DNA of 64,000 nucleotides from Ideonella benzenivorans (lineage in GTDB: Bacteria; Pseudomonadota; Gammaproteobacteria; Burkholderiales; Burkholderiaceae_C): positions 62,001 through 126,000 of the forward strand of contig NZ_JAGWCB010000012.1 in the NCBI RefSeq assembly GCF_020387415.1, in the 5' to 3' direction. The notes under the pieces were generated by a model. The model made no database searches. It worked only from the letters and a program-made list of their open reading frames with translations, and was not told the origin of the DNA. Positions 10,275 to 19,954 of this stretch are shown in pieces; position 1 is the first letter of the stretch, and each line of letters starts with the position of its first letter. A program made the position numbers and the translations under genes.

Positions 10275-10883
10275 GTGACCGCTACCCTGTCCCGCGTGCC
10301 CCGGATGACCCACCCCATTTCCCTCGGTACCAGCCATTGGGCGGCTATCGCGCTGCTGTGCTTGGGTGCCCTCACACCGGCCTGGGCACAGAAGGTGAAG
10401 CTGGCCACCACGGAAGGCGACATCGTGCTGGAACTGGATCACGACAAGGCGCCCAAGACCGTCGACAACTTCGTCCAGTACGTCAAGAGCGGCCAGTACA
10501 ACGGCACCATCTTTCACCGCGTGATCGACGGCTTCATGATCCAGGGGGGCGGCTACACCCCCGACCTGAAGGAAAAGCCGACCCGCGCGCCCATTCCGCT
10601 GGAAAGCCGCAACGGGCTGCGCAATGTCCGTGGCAGCCTGGCCATGGCCCGCACGATGGTGCCGGATTCGGCCACCGCACAGTTCTACATCAACGTCGCC
10701 GACAATCCGGCGCTGGACCAGCCCAATGCCCGCGATGGCGAGGGCTATGCCGTGTTCGGCAAGGTGGTCCAGGGCATGGACGTCGTCGACAAGATCAAGG
10801 CCGTGGCCACCGGCAACAAGGCCGGCTTTGCCAATGTCCCCGTGCAACCCATCCTGATCAAAAAAGCCACGCTGGAGAAATAA
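10275..10883 (+). CDS. ppiA: Periplasmic peptidyl-prolyl cis-trans isomerase (cyclophilin type)
   Basis: This 202-residue cyclophilin carries an N-terminal export signal. A basic start is followed by a hydrophobic stretch ending AWAQ (about residue 39), then the mature domain [15 protein letters not shown]. The active-site region [14 protein letters not shown] and the substrate-pocket AQFYIN are intact. GTG at 10275 is chosen because AAGGAG lies nine bases upstream; an ATG at 10305 is an alternative giving a shorter signal. A cytoplasmic paralogue begins two bases after the stop. The pair resembles E. coli PpiA/PpiB, but here they are adjacent. Confidence 0.9.
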   Translation: MTATLSRVPRMTHPISLGTSHWAAIALLCLGALTPAWAQKVKLATTEGDIVLELDHDKAPKTVDNFVQYVKSGQYNGTIFHRVIDGFMIQGGGYTPDLKEKPTRAPIPLESRNGLRNVRGSLAMARTMVPDSATAQFYINVADNPALDQPNARDGEGYAVFGKVVQGMDVVDKIKAVATGNKAGFANVPVQPILIKKATLEK

Positions 10884-10885
10884 GC

Positions 10886-11389
10886 ATGACCAAGACCGTT
10901 GAACTGACCACTTCTGCCGGCGTGATCCGCCTTGAACTGGACGACACCAAGGCCCCCGTCACGGTGGCGAACTTCCTGTCCTATGTGAACAAGGGCCACT
11001 ACGACGGCACCGTGTTCCACCGCGTGATCAAGAGCTTCATGGTCCAGGGCGGCGGCATGACGGCCGACATGAGCCAGAAGTCGACCGACGCCCCGATCCA
11101 GAACGAGGCCAACAACGGCCTGAAGAACGACAAGTACACGATCGCCATGGCGCGCACCAATGCGCCGCACTCGGCCTCGGCCCAGTTCTTCATCAACACC
11201 AAGGACAACGACTTCCTGAACTTCACCAGCGAGTCGCCCAGCGGCTGGGGCTATGCCGTGTTCGGCAAGGTTGTGGCCGGCACCGACGTGGTCGACACCA
11301 TCGAGAAGGTGCGCACCGGCCGCAAGGGCTTCCACGACGACGTGCCGCTGGAAGCCGTGGTGATCGAGAAGGCTGTCGAGATTGCCTGA
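10886..11389 (+). CDS. ppiB: Cytoplasmic peptidyl-prolyl cis-trans isomerase B
   Basis: This 167-residue cyclophilin has no signal peptide and speeds proline isomerisation in cytoplasmic proteins. The core motifs [23 protein letters not shown] and GYAVFGKVV are intact. It starts two bases after ppiA and overlaps the TTG start of lpxH by eight bases, so ppiA-ppiB-lpxH are transcribed and probably translated together. The sequence resembles its neighbour strongly around the active site, so an old duplication is possible. Confidence 0.95.
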   Translation: MTKTVELTTSAGVIRLELDDTKAPVTVANFLSYVNKGHYDGTVFHRVIKSFMVQGGGMTADMSQKSTDAPIQNEANNGLKNDKYTIAMARTNAPHSASAQFFINTKDNDFLNFTSESPSGWGYAVFGKVVAGTDVVDTIEKVRTGRKGFHDDVPLEAVVIEKAVEIA

Positions 11390-12179
11390 ATCCCTGGCTG
11401 CCCAGGCCTCCCCGGGCGCAGCCCCCGCCATCGCGGAGCTTCGGCTGCCGGCGGTCTGGCAGCGCCTGGTCTTCATCTCGGACCTGCACCTGTGCGAGGA
11501 ACTCCCGCGCACCGGGGCAGCGTTCGAGTCGCTGCTGGCGACGGTGCAGGCCGATGCGCTGTTCATCCTGGGGGACCTGTTCGAGTACTGGGTGGGCGAT
11601 GACATGCTGGCGCAGCCTTTCGAGGCCCATTGCGCCAACGCATTGCGCCAGGCCACCGCCCGGCTCCCCATCCACGTGCTGCGCGGCAACCGCGACTTCC
11701 TCCTCGGCGAGCGCTTCTTTGCAGCCACTGGCTGCGTGGATCTGGCCGACCCCACGGCGTTGCGCGCCAGCTGGGGCGAATCGCTGCTGGTCACCCATGG
11801 GGATGCCTTGTGCATCGCCGACACGGCCTACCAACAGTTCCGGGCCCAGGTGCGGCAACCGGCCTGGCAGGCCGCCCTGCTGGCCCGCCCGCTGGAAGAA
11901 CGCCTCGCCTTGGCCAGGCAGATGCGCGCCGCCAGCCGAAGCGGTGACCGCGCACCTGAGAGCTACGCCGATGCCGACCCCGCGCTGTGTTGCCAGTGGC
12001 TGGAAGCGGTAGCGGCCCGGCATCTGATCCACGGGCATACCCACCGCCCGGGTCGCGACCGGCTGCCCTGCGATGGCTGGCGGGATGTGCTCAGCGACTG
12101 GGAGCTGGACCAGCCGCAGCCACGCGCCGACATGCTGATCTGGTCGCGCGAAGGCGTTCAGCGCCAGTCCCTGGTCTGA
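11382..12179 (+). CDS. lpxH: UDP-2,3-diacylglucosamine diphosphatase LpxH
   Basis: This 265-residue calcineurin-like metallophosphoesterase cleaves UDP-2,3-diacylglucosamine to lipid X in lipid A synthesis. The metal-site motifs appear in order: [30 protein letters not shown] and HGHTHRPG. The start is read as TTG at 11382, overlapping the ppiB stop. No ATG lies upstream of the first motif, so the N terminus is somewhat uncertain. Length (family about 240) allows for a short N-terminal extension rich in Ala/Pro. An MtfA-like gene follows eight bases later. Confidence 0.93.
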   Translation: MPESLAAQASPGAAPAIAELRLPAVWQRLVFISDLHLCEELPRTGAAFESLLATVQADALFILGDLFEYWVGDDMLAQPFEAHCANALRQATARLPIHVLRGNRDFLLGERFFAATGCVDLADPTALRASWGESLLVTHGDALCIADTAYQQFRAQVRQPAWQAALLARPLEERLALARQMRAASRSGDRAPESYADADPALCCQWLEAVAARHLIHGHTHRPGRDRLPCDGWRDVLSDWELDQPQPRADMLIWSREGVQRQSLV

Positions 12180-12187
12180 GGGCGCCC

Positions 12188-12976
12188 ATGGGCTGGTGGG
12201 CACGCTGGCGGGCCTGGCGGGAACGCCGCAAGCGCGCCCGCCACGAGATTCCGCGCCCCCTGTGGCATCAGGTGCTGGCCCACTACCCTTTTCTGGCAGC
12301 GTTGCCCCCACCGGAACAACAAGCCCTGCGCGACCTGAGCGCCAGCTTCCTGGCCCGCAAGGAGTTTGCCGGGGCCCATGGCCTGCAGGTGTCCGACGAG
12401 ATGGCGGTAGCCATTGCCGCCCAAGCCTGCCTGCCGATCCTGAAGCTGGACCTGTCGCTCTACGACCGCTTCGTCGGCATCGTGGTCCAGCCCGATGAAG
12501 TCGTCGCCCGCCGCCATGTGATGGACCCGGACGGCGTGGTGCACGAATATGACGAGCCCCTGTCCGGCGAGGCCATGTCCGGCGGCCCCGTGATGCTCTC
12601 CTGGCCAGACGTGGCCGAGGCCGGGGTGCTGGCCATCGATGGCTACAACGTGGTGATCCACGAGTTCGCCCATGTGATCGACATGTGCAATGGCGAGGCC
12701 GACGGCATCCCGCCCTTGCCCAACGCCAAGGTGTTGGCGCATTGGATTTCGGTGATGGACACGGCCCTGGACGAATTCCGTCAACAGCTGGCGGCGGGCC
12801 ACCCCACCCTGCTGGACCCCTACGGCGCGGAAGGACCACAGGAATTCTTTGCCGTTTCGGTCGAAGCCTTCTTCGTCAACCCGCAGCCGTTTCGCGCGCA
12901 CCATCCCACGCTGTACGAACTGCTGGCAGGCTACTTCCGGCAGGACCCCGCCCACCGTACACGCCTCGCGCCGTAG
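12188..12976 (+). CDS. M90-family zinc peptidase (MtfA-like)
   Basis: This 262-residue protein belongs to the MtfA (Mlc titration factor) peptidase family. The zinc site is visible as HEFAHVID (HExxH) with the downstream glutamate region EFFAVSVEAFF. In E. coli MtfA binds the Mlc repressor and has peptidase activity; whether this protein does so is unknown, since no Mlc partner is in the window. The ATG at 12188 follows lpxH by eight bases and the basic N terminus (WWARWRAWRERRKRAR) matches family members. A terminator hairpin follows. Confidence 0.88.
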   Translation: MGWWARWRAWRERRKRARHEIPRPLWHQVLAHYPFLAALPPPEQQALRDLSASFLARKEFAGAHGLQVSDEMAVAIAAQACLPILKLDLSLYDRFVGIVVQPDEVVARRHVMDPDGVVHEYDEPLSGEAMSGGPVMLSWPDVAEAGVLAIDGYNVVIHEFAHVIDMCNGEADGIPPLPNAKVLAHWISVMDTALDEFRQQLAAGHPTLLDPYGAEGPQEFFAVSVEAFFVNPQPFRAHHPTLYELLAGYFRQDPAHRTRLAP

Positions 12977-13005
12977 GCAGCAACCGTTCCGCGCCACCAA
13001 GGTAG

Positions 13006-13030
13006 AAGGGCCCGCCGAAGCGGGCCCTTT
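13006..13030. terminator. Terminator hairpin between mtfA-like gene and clpA
   Basis: GGGCCCGC (13008-13015) pairs with GCGGGCCC (13020-13027) across a CGAA tetraloop, followed by TTT on the plus strand and preceded by AGAA (TTCT on the minus strand). It sits between two convergent genes and probably serves both. Confidence 0.7.
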
Positions 13031-13052
13031 CGGATGGGGAGGGCCGCCCGCT

Positions 13053-15362
13053 TCAGGCCGCCGCGGCTTCCGCCTTGGGCTTGTCCCCGCTCTTGCCGGC
13101 CGGCTGGATGTCCAGCTGAACCTGACCTTCGGCATCAACATCCACCGTCAGGCGGCCGCCATCGACCAGACGGCCGAACAGCAGCTCGTCGGCCAAGGCC
13201 TTGCGGATGGTGTCCTGGATCAGGCGCTGCATCGGCCGCGCCCCCATCAATGGGTCGAAGCCGCGTTTGGCCAGGTGCTTGCGCAACGCGTCGGTGAAGG
13301 TGACCTCCACCTTCTTCTCGGCCAATTGCTGTTCCAGTTGCAGCAGGAACTTGTCGACCACCCGCAGGATGATCTCCTCGTCCAGCGCACGGAAGTTGAT
13401 GATCGCGTCGAGGCGGTTGCGGAATTCCGGTGTGAACAGACGCTTGATGTCCCCCATCTCGTCACCCTGCTCGCGCTTGGTGGTGAAGCCGATGGTGGAC
13501 TTCTGCATGGCCTCGGCCCCCGCGTTGGTCGTCATGATGATGATGACGTTGCGGAAATCAGCCTTGCGTCCGTTGTTGTCGGTCAGCGTGCCATGGTCCA
13601 TCACCTGCAGCAGCACGTTGAACACATCCGGATGCGCTTTCTCGATCTCGTCGAGCAGGAGCACCGCATGGGGCTTCTTGGTGACGGCCTCCGTCAGCAA
13701 CCCGCCTTGGTCGAAACCTACGTAGCCCGGAGGCGCACCGATCAGCCGGCTGACCGCATGACGCTCCATGTACTCAGACATGTCGAAGCGGATCAGTTCA
13801 ATGCCCAGGATGTAGGCCAACTGCTTGGCCACCTCGGTCTTGCCGACACCAGTGGGGCCGCTGAACAGGAAGGCGCCGATCGGCTTGTCCGCCCGGCCCA
13901 GCCCGGAACGGGCCATCTTGATGGCGGAGGACAAGGCCTCGACCGCCGGGTCCTGGCCGAACACCACGCTCTTGAGGTCGCGATCCAGGCTCTTGAGCTT
14001 GCCACGATCGTCGCTGGACACATTGGCCGGCGGGATGCGGGCAATCTTGGCCACGATGTCCTCGACCTCGGCACGCGTGATCGTCTTCTTCTGCCGGCTC
14101 TTGGGCAGCACACGCTGGGCCGCGCCGGCCTCGTCGATCACATCAATGGCCTTGTCGGGCAGGTGGCGGTCGTTGATGTACTTGGCGGACAACTCAGCCG
14201 CAGCCTGCAAGGCCCCCAGGGCGTACTTGACACTGTGGTGTTCCTCAAAGCGCGACTTGAGGCCCTTCAGGATCTCGACCGTCTGCTCGACCGAAGGCTC
14301 GACCACGTCCACCTTCTGGAAGCGGCGGGAGAGGGCCGCATCCTTCTCGAAGATGCCACGGTATTCCTGGAAGGTCGTCGCCCCGATGCACTTCATCGCG
14401 CCGCTGGACAGGGCCGGCTTCAGCAGGTTGCTGGCGTCCAGGGTGCCACCTGAGGCTGCACCGGCCCCGATCAGAGTGTGGATTTCGTCGATGAACAGGA
14501 TGGCCTTGGGCTGCTCCTTGAGCTGCTTGAGCACACCCTTGAGCCGCTGCTCGAAGTCACCGCGGTACTTGGTCCCCGCCAGCAGCGCGCCCATGTCCAG
14601 CGCATAGACTGTGGCATCGGACAACACCTCGGGCACATCGCCTTCGGTGATCCGCCAGGCCAGGCCCTCGGCGATGGCCGTCTTGCCCACGCCCGCCTCC
14701 CCCACCAGCAGCGGGTTGTTCTTGCGGCGCCGGCACAGCACCTGCACCACCCGCTCGACCTCGGCCTCTCGGCCGATCAGAGGATCGATCTTGCCTTCCT
14801 TGGCCTGCTGGTTGAGGTTGGTGGTGAACTGTTCCAGCGGGGAACCCTTGCCCTCGCCGCCCTCTTCCTTGTCGCCTTCAGGGCCACCGCCTTCGTTGGC
14901 ACCCTTGGCCGGCTCCGGCGGATCGGACTTCTTGATGCCATGGGCGATGAAGTTCACCACATCCAGACGGGTGACGCCCTGCTGGTGCAGGTAGTAGACC
15001 GCGTGCGAATCCTTTTCACCAAAGATGGCCACCAGCACGTTCGCGCCGGTCACCTCCTTCTTGCCACCGCCAGTGGACTGCACATGCATGATGGCGCGCT
15101 GGATCACGCGCTGGAAACCCAGCGTCGGCTGGGTGTCCACCTCATCGGTGCCCCCCACGGTGGGGGTGTTCTCGCGGATGAAGGCCACGAGGCTCTTGCG
15201 CAGATCCTCGATGTTGGCCGCACAGGCCCGCAGGACCTCGGCGGCCGAAGGGTTGTCCAGCAAGGCGAGCAGCAGGTGCTCCACCGTGATGAACTCATGG
15301 CGTTGCTGCCTGGCCTCGACGAAGGCCATGTGCAGGCTGACTTCCAGTTCTTGCGCGATCAT
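13053..15362 (-). CDS. clpA: ATP-dependent Clp protease ATP-binding subunit ClpA
   Basis: This 769-residue AAA+ unfoldase feeds substrates to ClpP. It has the N-terminal Clp repeat domain (about 1-140), a first AAA module with Walker [14 protein letters not shown] and a second with [13 protein letters not shown], plus the acidic/Gly-rich linker after residue 145. It lacks the long middle domain of ClpB. The ATG at 15362 overlaps the clpS stop by four bases, so adaptor and unfoldase are translationally coupled. The family MIAQELE start confirms the chosen codon; the frame extends further only inside clpS. Confidence 0.97.
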   Translation of the reverse strand: MIAQELEVSLHMAFVEARQQRHEFITVEHLLLALLDNPSAAEVLRACAANIEDLRKSLVAFIRENTPTVGGTDEVDTQPTLGFQRVIQRAIMHVQSTGGGKKEVTGANVLVAIFGEKDSHAVYYLHQQGVTRLDVVNFIAHGIKKSDPPEPAKGANEGGGPEGDKEEGGEGKGSPLEQFTTNLNQQAKEGKIDPLIGREAEVERVVQVLCRRRKNNPLLVGEAGVGKTAIAEGLAWRITEGDVPEVLSDATVYALDMGALLAGTKYRGDFEQRLKGVLKQLKEQPKAILFIDEIHTLIGAGAASGGTLDASNLLKPALSSGAMKCIGATTFQEYRGIFEKDAALSRRFQKVDVVEPSVEQTVEILKGLKSRFEEHHSVKYALGALQAAAELSAKYINDRHLPDKAIDVIDEAGAAQRVLPKSRQKKTITRAEVEDIVAKIARIPPANVSSDDRGKLKSLDRDLKSVVFGQDPAVEALSSAIKMARSGLGRADKPIGAFLFSGPTGVGKTEVAKQLAYILGIELIRFDMSEYMERHAVSRLIGAPPGYVGFDQGGLLTEAVTKKPHAVLLLDEIEKAHPDVFNVLLQVMDHGTLTDNNGRKADFRNVIIIMTTNAGAEAMQKSTIGFTTKREQGDEMGDIKRLFTPEFRNRLDAIINFRALDEEIILRVVDKFLLQLEQQLAEKKVEVTFTDALRKHLAKRGFDPLMGARPMQRLIQDTIRKALADELLFGRLVDGGRLTVDVDAEGQVQLDIQPAGKSGDKPKAEAAAA

Positions 15363-15715
15363 GCGGCCTCCATAATGCATTGAAGCGGATGTCCAGAGCG
15401 ACGTGCTGCGGCGAGCACCAGTTCGACCTTGGTCGCGGCAATGTCCTTGCTGAACACCCCGCACACCGCACGCCCCTCATGGTGGATCTTCAACATGATT
15501 TGGGTGGCGGCCTCAAGATCAAGCCTGAAATATTCCTGCAGCACCATCACCACGAACTCCATCGGGGTGAAATCGTCATTCAGCATGACCACTTGGTACA
15601 TGCGAGGAGGACGCGTACGCTGTGCCTTGCGCTCGGCAACGACCGCCCCCTGCCCATCATCGGGCTTGGTCGTCGGAATCGCCCCGGGGGGCGATGAGGG
15701 TCGGTTCGAGGGCAT
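15359..15715 (-). CDS. clpS: ClpA adaptor protein ClpS
   Basis: This 118-residue adaptor recognises N-degron substrates and delivers them to ClpA. The core is intact: the [15 protein letters not shown] segment that lines the N-end residue pocket, and the [10 protein letters not shown] segment. A disordered N-terminal stretch of about 35 residues precedes it. The ATG at 15715 is preferred; an in-frame upstream start would add eleven residues without a homologous counterpart. It is coupled to clpA through a four-base overlap. Confidence 0.95.
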   Translation of the reverse strand: MPSNRPSSPPGAIPTTKPDDGQGAVVAERKAQRTRPPRMYQVVMLNDDFTPMEFVVMVLQEYFRLDLEAATQIMLKIHHEGRAVCGVFSKDIAATKVELVLAAARRSGHPLQCIMEAA

Positions 15716-15882
15716 GAATTCAGTATAGCCAGTTGATCGCCCGTGCACACAGGTAGGAAATGGTCACCCGCCCTGGTGAAGCACATGCCTTGAAAAGCAG
15801 ACCGATCACCCCCATATCCGCGGCATCCGGCGAGCCGGCTGAGTGCTTCATCTTCATGCACGACCCCGTGCAGCCGGGGAGA

Positions 15883-15911
15883 TTGACACAGCCCGAGCTC
15901 CTGCCAAGAAT
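15883..15911 (+). promoter_or_regulatory. Sigma-70-type promoter of the cold-shock gene
   Basis: A consensus -35 box TTGACA (15883-15888) is followed by a 17-base spacer and a -10 box AAGAAT (15906-15911, four of six bases matching consensus). The predicted start is near 15918, giving a leader of about 33 bases with an AGGAGG-type ribosome binding site before the ATG at 15951. The leader is too short to be a CspA-type thermosensor. Confidence 0.65.
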
Positions 15912-15950
15912 GACGCAACAAAAGCCCGAAAAGGGCCGCAGGAGGAAGAG

Positions 15951-16175
15951 ATGGAAGCCATTGGCACTGTGAAATGGTTCAACGACGCCAAGGGGTTCGG
16001 CTTCATCGAACCCGAAAGCGGCGGCGGCGATGTTTTTGCGCACTTTTCAGCCATCCAGATGGATGGCTTTCGCACCCTGAAGCAGGGTGGCAAGGTGCGC
16101 TTTGAGCTGGTGGAAGGCCCCAAGGGGCAGATGGCGCAGAACATCCGCCCGCTCGAGGAGCAGGTTCGCTCCTGA
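15951..16175 (+). CDS. Cold-shock domain protein (CspA family)
   Basis: This 74-residue single cold-shock domain binds single-stranded nucleic acid. The RNP1-type motif KGFGFIEPE and RNP2-type motif DVFAHFSAI are present, and the start GTVKWFNDA is canonical. It is slightly longer than the usual 66-70 residues. The ribosome binding site AGGAGGAAG lies just upstream of ATG 15951. A 17-base-spaced promoter precedes it and a strong hairpin terminator follows, so it is monocistronic. The sequence cannot tell whether it is cold-induced or constitutive. Confidence 0.94.
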   Translation: MEAIGTVKWFNDAKGFGFIEPESGGGDVFAHFSAIQMDGFRTLKQGGKVRFELVEGPKGQMAQNIRPLEEQVRS

Positions 16176-16221
16176 GCAGACCTCCACGCCGGCCTCCAGC
16201 GGGTCGGTGGCTTGCCCAATG

Positions 16222-16260
16222 AAAAAGCCCGGCACCGCTGCTCGCGGTGCCGGGCTTTGT
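16222..16260. terminator. Bidirectional terminator between csp and icd
   Basis: A 15-base stem (16224-16238 with 16244-16258) and a five-base loop TGCTC. Runs of T flank it on both strands (TTTTT on the minus strand, TTT on the plus strand). It separates convergent csp and icd. Confidence 0.85.
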
Positions 16261-16292
16261 GCATGGACGCGGCAAAATGCCGCGCCTCAATC

Positions 16293-17546
16293 TCACATGT
16301 TGTCGATCAGCACCTGGCCGAAGCCCGAGCAGGACACCTGGGTGGCACCGTCCATCAGACGGGCGAAGTCATAGGTGACCTTCTTGCTCAGGATGGACTT
16401 TTCCATCGCGGAGATGATGGTGTCCGCCGCTTCCGTCCAGCCCATGTGACGCAGCATCATTTCGGCCGACAGGATTTCGGAACCCGGGTTCACATAGTCC
16501 TTGCCTGCGTACTTCGGGGCGGTGCCGTGGGTGGCTTCGAACATCGCCACCGAATCCGACAGGTTGGCCCCTGGCGCGATGCCGATGCCGCCGACCTGGG
16601 CGGCCAGAGCGTCGGAGATGTAGTCGCCGTTCAGGTTCAGCGTGGCGATCACCGAGTACTCGGCCGGACGCAGCAGGATCTGCTGCAGGAAGGCATCGGC
16701 GATCGAGTCCTTCACCACGATGTCCTTGCCGGTCTTCGGGTTCTTGAACTTGCACCACGGGCCGCCATCGATCGGCTCGGCGCCGAATTCCTTCTGCGCC
16801 AGCGCATACGACCAGTCGCGGAAGCCACCTTCGGTGAACTTCATGATGTTGCCCTTGTGGACGATGGTCACGCTGGGCTTGTCATTGTCGATGGCGTACT
16901 GGATGGCCTTGCGCACCAGACGTTCGGTCCCTTCGCGCGAGACCGGCTTGATGCCGATGCCCGAAGTTTCCGGGAAACGGATCTTCTTGACGCCCATTTC
17001 CTCGATCAGGAACTTGATGACCTTCTTGGCCTTGTCGCTCTCGGCTTCCCATTCGATGCCGGCATAGATGTCTTCCGAGTTCTCGCGGAAGATCACCATG
17101 TTGGTCTTCTCGGGCGCCTTGACCGGAGACGGCACGCCGGTGAAGTACTGCACCGGACGCAGACAGACATACAGGTCCAGTTCCTGGCGCAGCGCCACGT
17201 TCAGCGAGCGGATGCCACCGCCAACCGGCGTGGTCAACGGACCCTTGATCGACACGACGTAGTCGCGCAGCACTTCCAGCGTCTCGGCGGGCAGCCAGAC
17301 ATCCGGACCATAGATCTTGGTCGACTTCTCGCCGGCGTAAATCTCCATCCAGTGGATCTTGCGCTCGCCGCCATAAGCCTTGGCCACCGCAGCATCGACC
17401 ACCTTGATCATCACGGGCGTGATGTCAAAGCCCGTGCCGTCACCCTCGATGTAGGGAATGATCGGGTTGTTCGGCACGGTGAGCGAGAAGTCCGCGTTCA
17501 CGGTGATCTTCTGCCCACCCTCGGGCACCTTGATGTGCTGGTACAT
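16293..17546 (-). CDS. icd: NADP-dependent isocitrate dehydrogenase
   Basis: This 417-residue TCA-cycle enzyme converts isocitrate to 2-oxoglutarate and makes NADPH. It matches the E. coli-type homodimeric enzyme in length. The isocitrate-binding loop region [19 protein letters not shown], the phosphorylatable-serine region before it, and the metal-binding [21 protein letters not shown] segment are present. The ATG at 17546 is preceded by GGAG nine bases upstream. A TAGAAT -10-like box lies in the leader, but no good -35 box could be matched to it. Confidence 0.97.
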   Translation of the reverse strand: MYQHIKVPEGGQKITVNADFSLTVPNNPIIPYIEGDGTGFDITPVMIKVVDAAVAKAYGGERKIHWMEIYAGEKSTKIYGPDVWLPAETLEVLRDYVVSIKGPLTTPVGGGIRSLNVALRQELDLYVCLRPVQYFTGVPSPVKAPEKTNMVIFRENSEDIYAGIEWEAESDKAKKVIKFLIEEMGVKKIRFPETSGIGIKPVSREGTERLVRKAIQYAIDNDKPSVTIVHKGNIMKFTEGGFRDWSYALAQKEFGAEPIDGGPWCKFKNPKTGKDIVVKDSIADAFLQQILLRPAEYSVIATLNLNGDYISDALAAQVGGIGIAPGANLSDSVAMFEATHGTAPKYAGKDYVNPGSEILSAEMMLRHMGWTEAADTIISAMEKSILSKKVTYDFARLMDGATQVSCSGFGQVLIDNM

Positions 17547-17679
17547 GTCGCTTGGCTCCAGGCGTCGTTATGAAAAGAGGTTCCAGAGTCTGAAATTCTA
17601 GTTCAGACCGACTGTCTTTCGCCTGACGTTTGTCCGCAGAAACCACCCCGCTCGGAAATGAGCACAGGCACCAGGGTTC

Positions 17680-18378
17680 TCAGGAGAAACAATAGGCGGC
17701 GACCCGCATCCACAGGTCATGCCCCAGGGCCCAGGCCGATGCCCCCGCCAAGGCCGCACCGGACAGACGCACAGCCCAGGCGGTGACACCGCCCCCCAGG
17801 GTTGCCTGGTGGCCCCACCAACGCAGCAAGAGCGCCGGGGCGGCCCCCAGGGCCACCGATGACGCCAGGGCGAAGACCCCCATCACTGCGGCGCCGCCCA
17901 GTGGACCATTGGCCAGCGCCGCCACCACCAGGGCCGACTGAAGCAGCCCGCAAGGCCAGGCCACCCAGACCACGCCAGCGCCCAAGGCCTTGGACGGCCC
18001 GCGCATGGCCTGCCAGCCGTGGGCATCCGGTGCACTGCGATGCCCGTCCCGCCCCAGCCGGTCCAGCCAGGCGGGCTGCCGCCCCATCAGCAGCAGCCAG
18101 ACCCCCAACGCCAGCGCGGCCACGTGCGCCAGCACCCACAATGGCCGCAAAGCCGGAGACCACTGCCCCAGACTGCCCAAGACCGCCACGCTGGACGCGG
18201 CAACCGCCCCGGCCGTGGCATAGCCCAGGATGCGCCCCAGATGGAACCCCATCCAGGTCGAGCGCCCGCCGCCACAGCCCTTCACCACGGCGGCACTGGA
18301 CGCGCCACACATGGCCACGCAGTGCACCGTCCCGGCCAGCCCCATCATCAGGGCACTGAAAATCAGCGCGAAGTTCAC
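17680..18378 (-). CDS. SafE/TauE-like membrane protein of the cbb3 neighbourhood
   Basis: This 232-residue polytopic membrane protein has about six hydrophobic segments and belongs to the DsbD-like/SafE family. The N-terminal motif GLAGTVHCVAMCG with two Cys is characteristic. Related genes (sometimes called ccoI-linked ycnJ/sulfite-exporter-like) commonly lie beside cbb3 oxidase assembly genes and are suspected of copper or thiol handling; the transported species is not established. It starts two bases after the hemN stop on the same strand, so it is probably co-transcribed with hemN. No TauE transport activity should be assumed. Confidence 0.75.
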   Translation of the reverse strand: MNFALIFSALMMGLAGTVHCVAMCGASSAAVVKGCGGGRSTWMGFHLGRILGYATAGAVAASSVAVLGSLGQWSPALRPLWVLAHVAALALGVWLLLMGRQPAWLDRLGRDGHRSAPDAHGWQAMRGPSKALGAGVVWVAWPCGLLQSALVVAALANGPLGGAAVMGVFALASSVALGAAPALLLRWWGHQATLGGGVTAWAVRLSGAALAGASAWALGHDLWMRVAAYCFS

Positions 18379-18380
18379 CG

Positions 18381-19790
18381 TCAGATGATGCGCGAAAACC
18401 GTTCCCGCATGCGGTCTGCCTGCAGATGTTTGTCAAACGCCATCGCGATGGCCCGCACGAAGAACCAGCCCTTGGCCGTCACCTGAATGGCGCCGGGCTC
18501 GCGCGTCACCAGCCCCATCTCCACGTAAGGAGCCAAGGAGGCCAGTTCGCTCTTGAAATACTCGGGCACCTTGATCAGGTGGGCCAACTCGATGGACTCG
18601 AACTCCAGACGCCCCTGGCACATCAACGCCATGATCACCGCGCGACGCAGGAGGTCGTCCCGGGTCAGGGCCAAACCACGGACCACCGGAAACTGACCTT
18701 GGCGCACCGCGTCATAGTATTCCGGCAGGGTCTTGGCATTTTGGCTGTAGGTGGCCCCCATGCGCCCGATGGCCGACACCCCCAGGCCGATCAAGTCGCA
18801 GTCGGGCTGGGTGCTGTACCCCTGGAAATTCCTGTGCAGGCGCCCCTGCCGCTTCGCTGCGGCCAAGGCATCGCCCGGCAGGGCGAAATGGTCCATGCCG
18901 ATGTAGACGTAGCCGCCGGCCAAAAAGCCCGCGATGGCGCCCGACAACATCGCCACCCGATCCGCCGCGGGAGGAAGGTCGGCCGAATCGATGCGCCGCT
19001 GCGGCTTGAAGCGCTGCGGCAGGTGGGCATAGGCATACAACGCGATCCGGTCCGGCCGCAACTCGCTCACCTGGCGGATGGTGGTGGCAAAGGACGCTGG
19101 ATGCTGCTTGGGCAAGCCGTAGATCAGATCCACATTCACCGACTCGTACCCCAGCGCTCGCGCCTGCTGGACCAAGTCCCGCACGCTCTCGAACGGCTGC
19201 ACACGATGAACCGCCTTCTGAACATCCGGGTCAAAATCCTGCACCCCGAAGCTCAGGCGATTGAAGCCCATCTCGCGCCATCGCGCCAGGCGCTCCGCCG
19301 AGGCCGTGCGGGGATCCACCTCGATGGAAATCTCCGCCCCGGGGGCCAGCTGGAAGGCACGCCCCAACGACGCCATCAGACGCTGAAGCTCCGCGTCGCT
19401 CAGAAACGTGGGAGAGCCACCGCCCAGATGCAACTGAGACACCACCTGCGGCTCCCCCAGGACCCTGGCATGCAGATCAATCTCCAGATCCAGCGCATCC
19501 AGGTACTCCGTGGCGCGCTCGTGGTGCTTGGTGATGACCTTGTTGCAGGCACAGTAGTAGCACACGGACTCACAGAACGGGATATGGATGTACAGGGAGA
19601 GCGGCGGCTTCCCGCCCACCACGGCCCCCTCCGCCCGCTGCCGCAGGGCACAGGCATAGTCCTCTGCCCGGAACGCCTCGACGAACCGGTCGGCCGTTGG
19701 ATAAGAGGTGTAACGCGGCCCCGGCACATCGAACTGTTGCAGCAGTTCCACCGGCAGCGTCACGGCATCTGTGTCTGATGTCTGAACCAT
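18381..19790 (-). CDS. hemN: Oxygen-independent coproporphyrinogen III oxidase HemN
   Basis: This 469-residue radical-SAM enzyme converts coproporphyrinogen III to protoporphyrinogen IX without O2. The cluster motif CESVCYYC (Cys73, Cys77, Cys80) has the HemN spacing, followed by CNKVITKH. The region LHLGGGSPTFLS and the HemN C-terminal domain are intact, which separates it from HemW. The ATG at 19790 is chosen; the frame extends into the intergenic region without homology. It is divergent from fnr, and an FNR-type box lies about 40 bases upstream, so anaerobic activation is likely. That fits the need for haem in the cbb3 oxidase. Confidence 0.96.
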   Translation of the reverse strand: MVQTSDTDAVTLPVELLQQFDVPGPRYTSYPTADRFVEAFRAEDYACALRQRAEGAVVGGKPPLSLYIHIPFCESVCYYCACNKVITKHHERATEYLDALDLEIDLHARVLGEPQVVSQLHLGGGSPTFLSDAELQRLMASLGRAFQLAPGAEISIEVDPRTASAERLARWREMGFNRLSFGVQDFDPDVQKAVHRVQPFESVRDLVQQARALGYESVNVDLIYGLPKQHPASFATTIRQVSELRPDRIALYAYAHLPQRFKPQRRIDSADLPPAADRVAMLSGAIAGFLAGGYVYIGMDHFALPGDALAAAKRQGRLHRNFQGYSTQPDCDLIGLGVSAIGRMGATYSQNAKTLPEYYDAVRQGQFPVVRGLALTRDDLLRRAVIMALMCQGRLEFESIELAHLIKVPEYFKSELASLAPYVEMGLVTREPGAIQVTAKGWFFVRAIAMAFDKHLQADRMRERFSRII

Positions 19791-19823
19791 GCCGGCATGG
19801 TGCCAGCACGCACGCCCCCCGGC

Positions 19824-19837
19824 TTGATTTGACTCAA
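19824..19837 (-). promoter_or_regulatory. FNR/ANR box between hemN and fnr
   Basis: The sequence TTGAT-TTGA-CTCAA matches the FNR consensus TTGAT-N4-ATCAA at nine of ten positions. It is centred about 40 bases upstream of the hemN start codon and 124 bases upstream of fnr. If it lies near -41.5 of the hemN transcript it would be an activating site. It could also mediate autoregulation of fnr. Confidence 0.65.
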
Positions 19838-19954
19838 GCCAGCACCGATACCGACGCCGCAGCGCCCGACAACTTTTGTCCTCCCCGTCAAGAGGCCACA
19901 CGCCCCGGATGTCCGCTTTTCGCCCCCTCTTGGGGCTTCATTCATAATGTGCGC

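Noticed and set aside
10275-11389. Recent tandem duplication of cyclophilin genes
   Set aside because: The two proteins share active-site motifs but differ in targeting and through most of their length; this matches long-separated PpiA and PpiB types.
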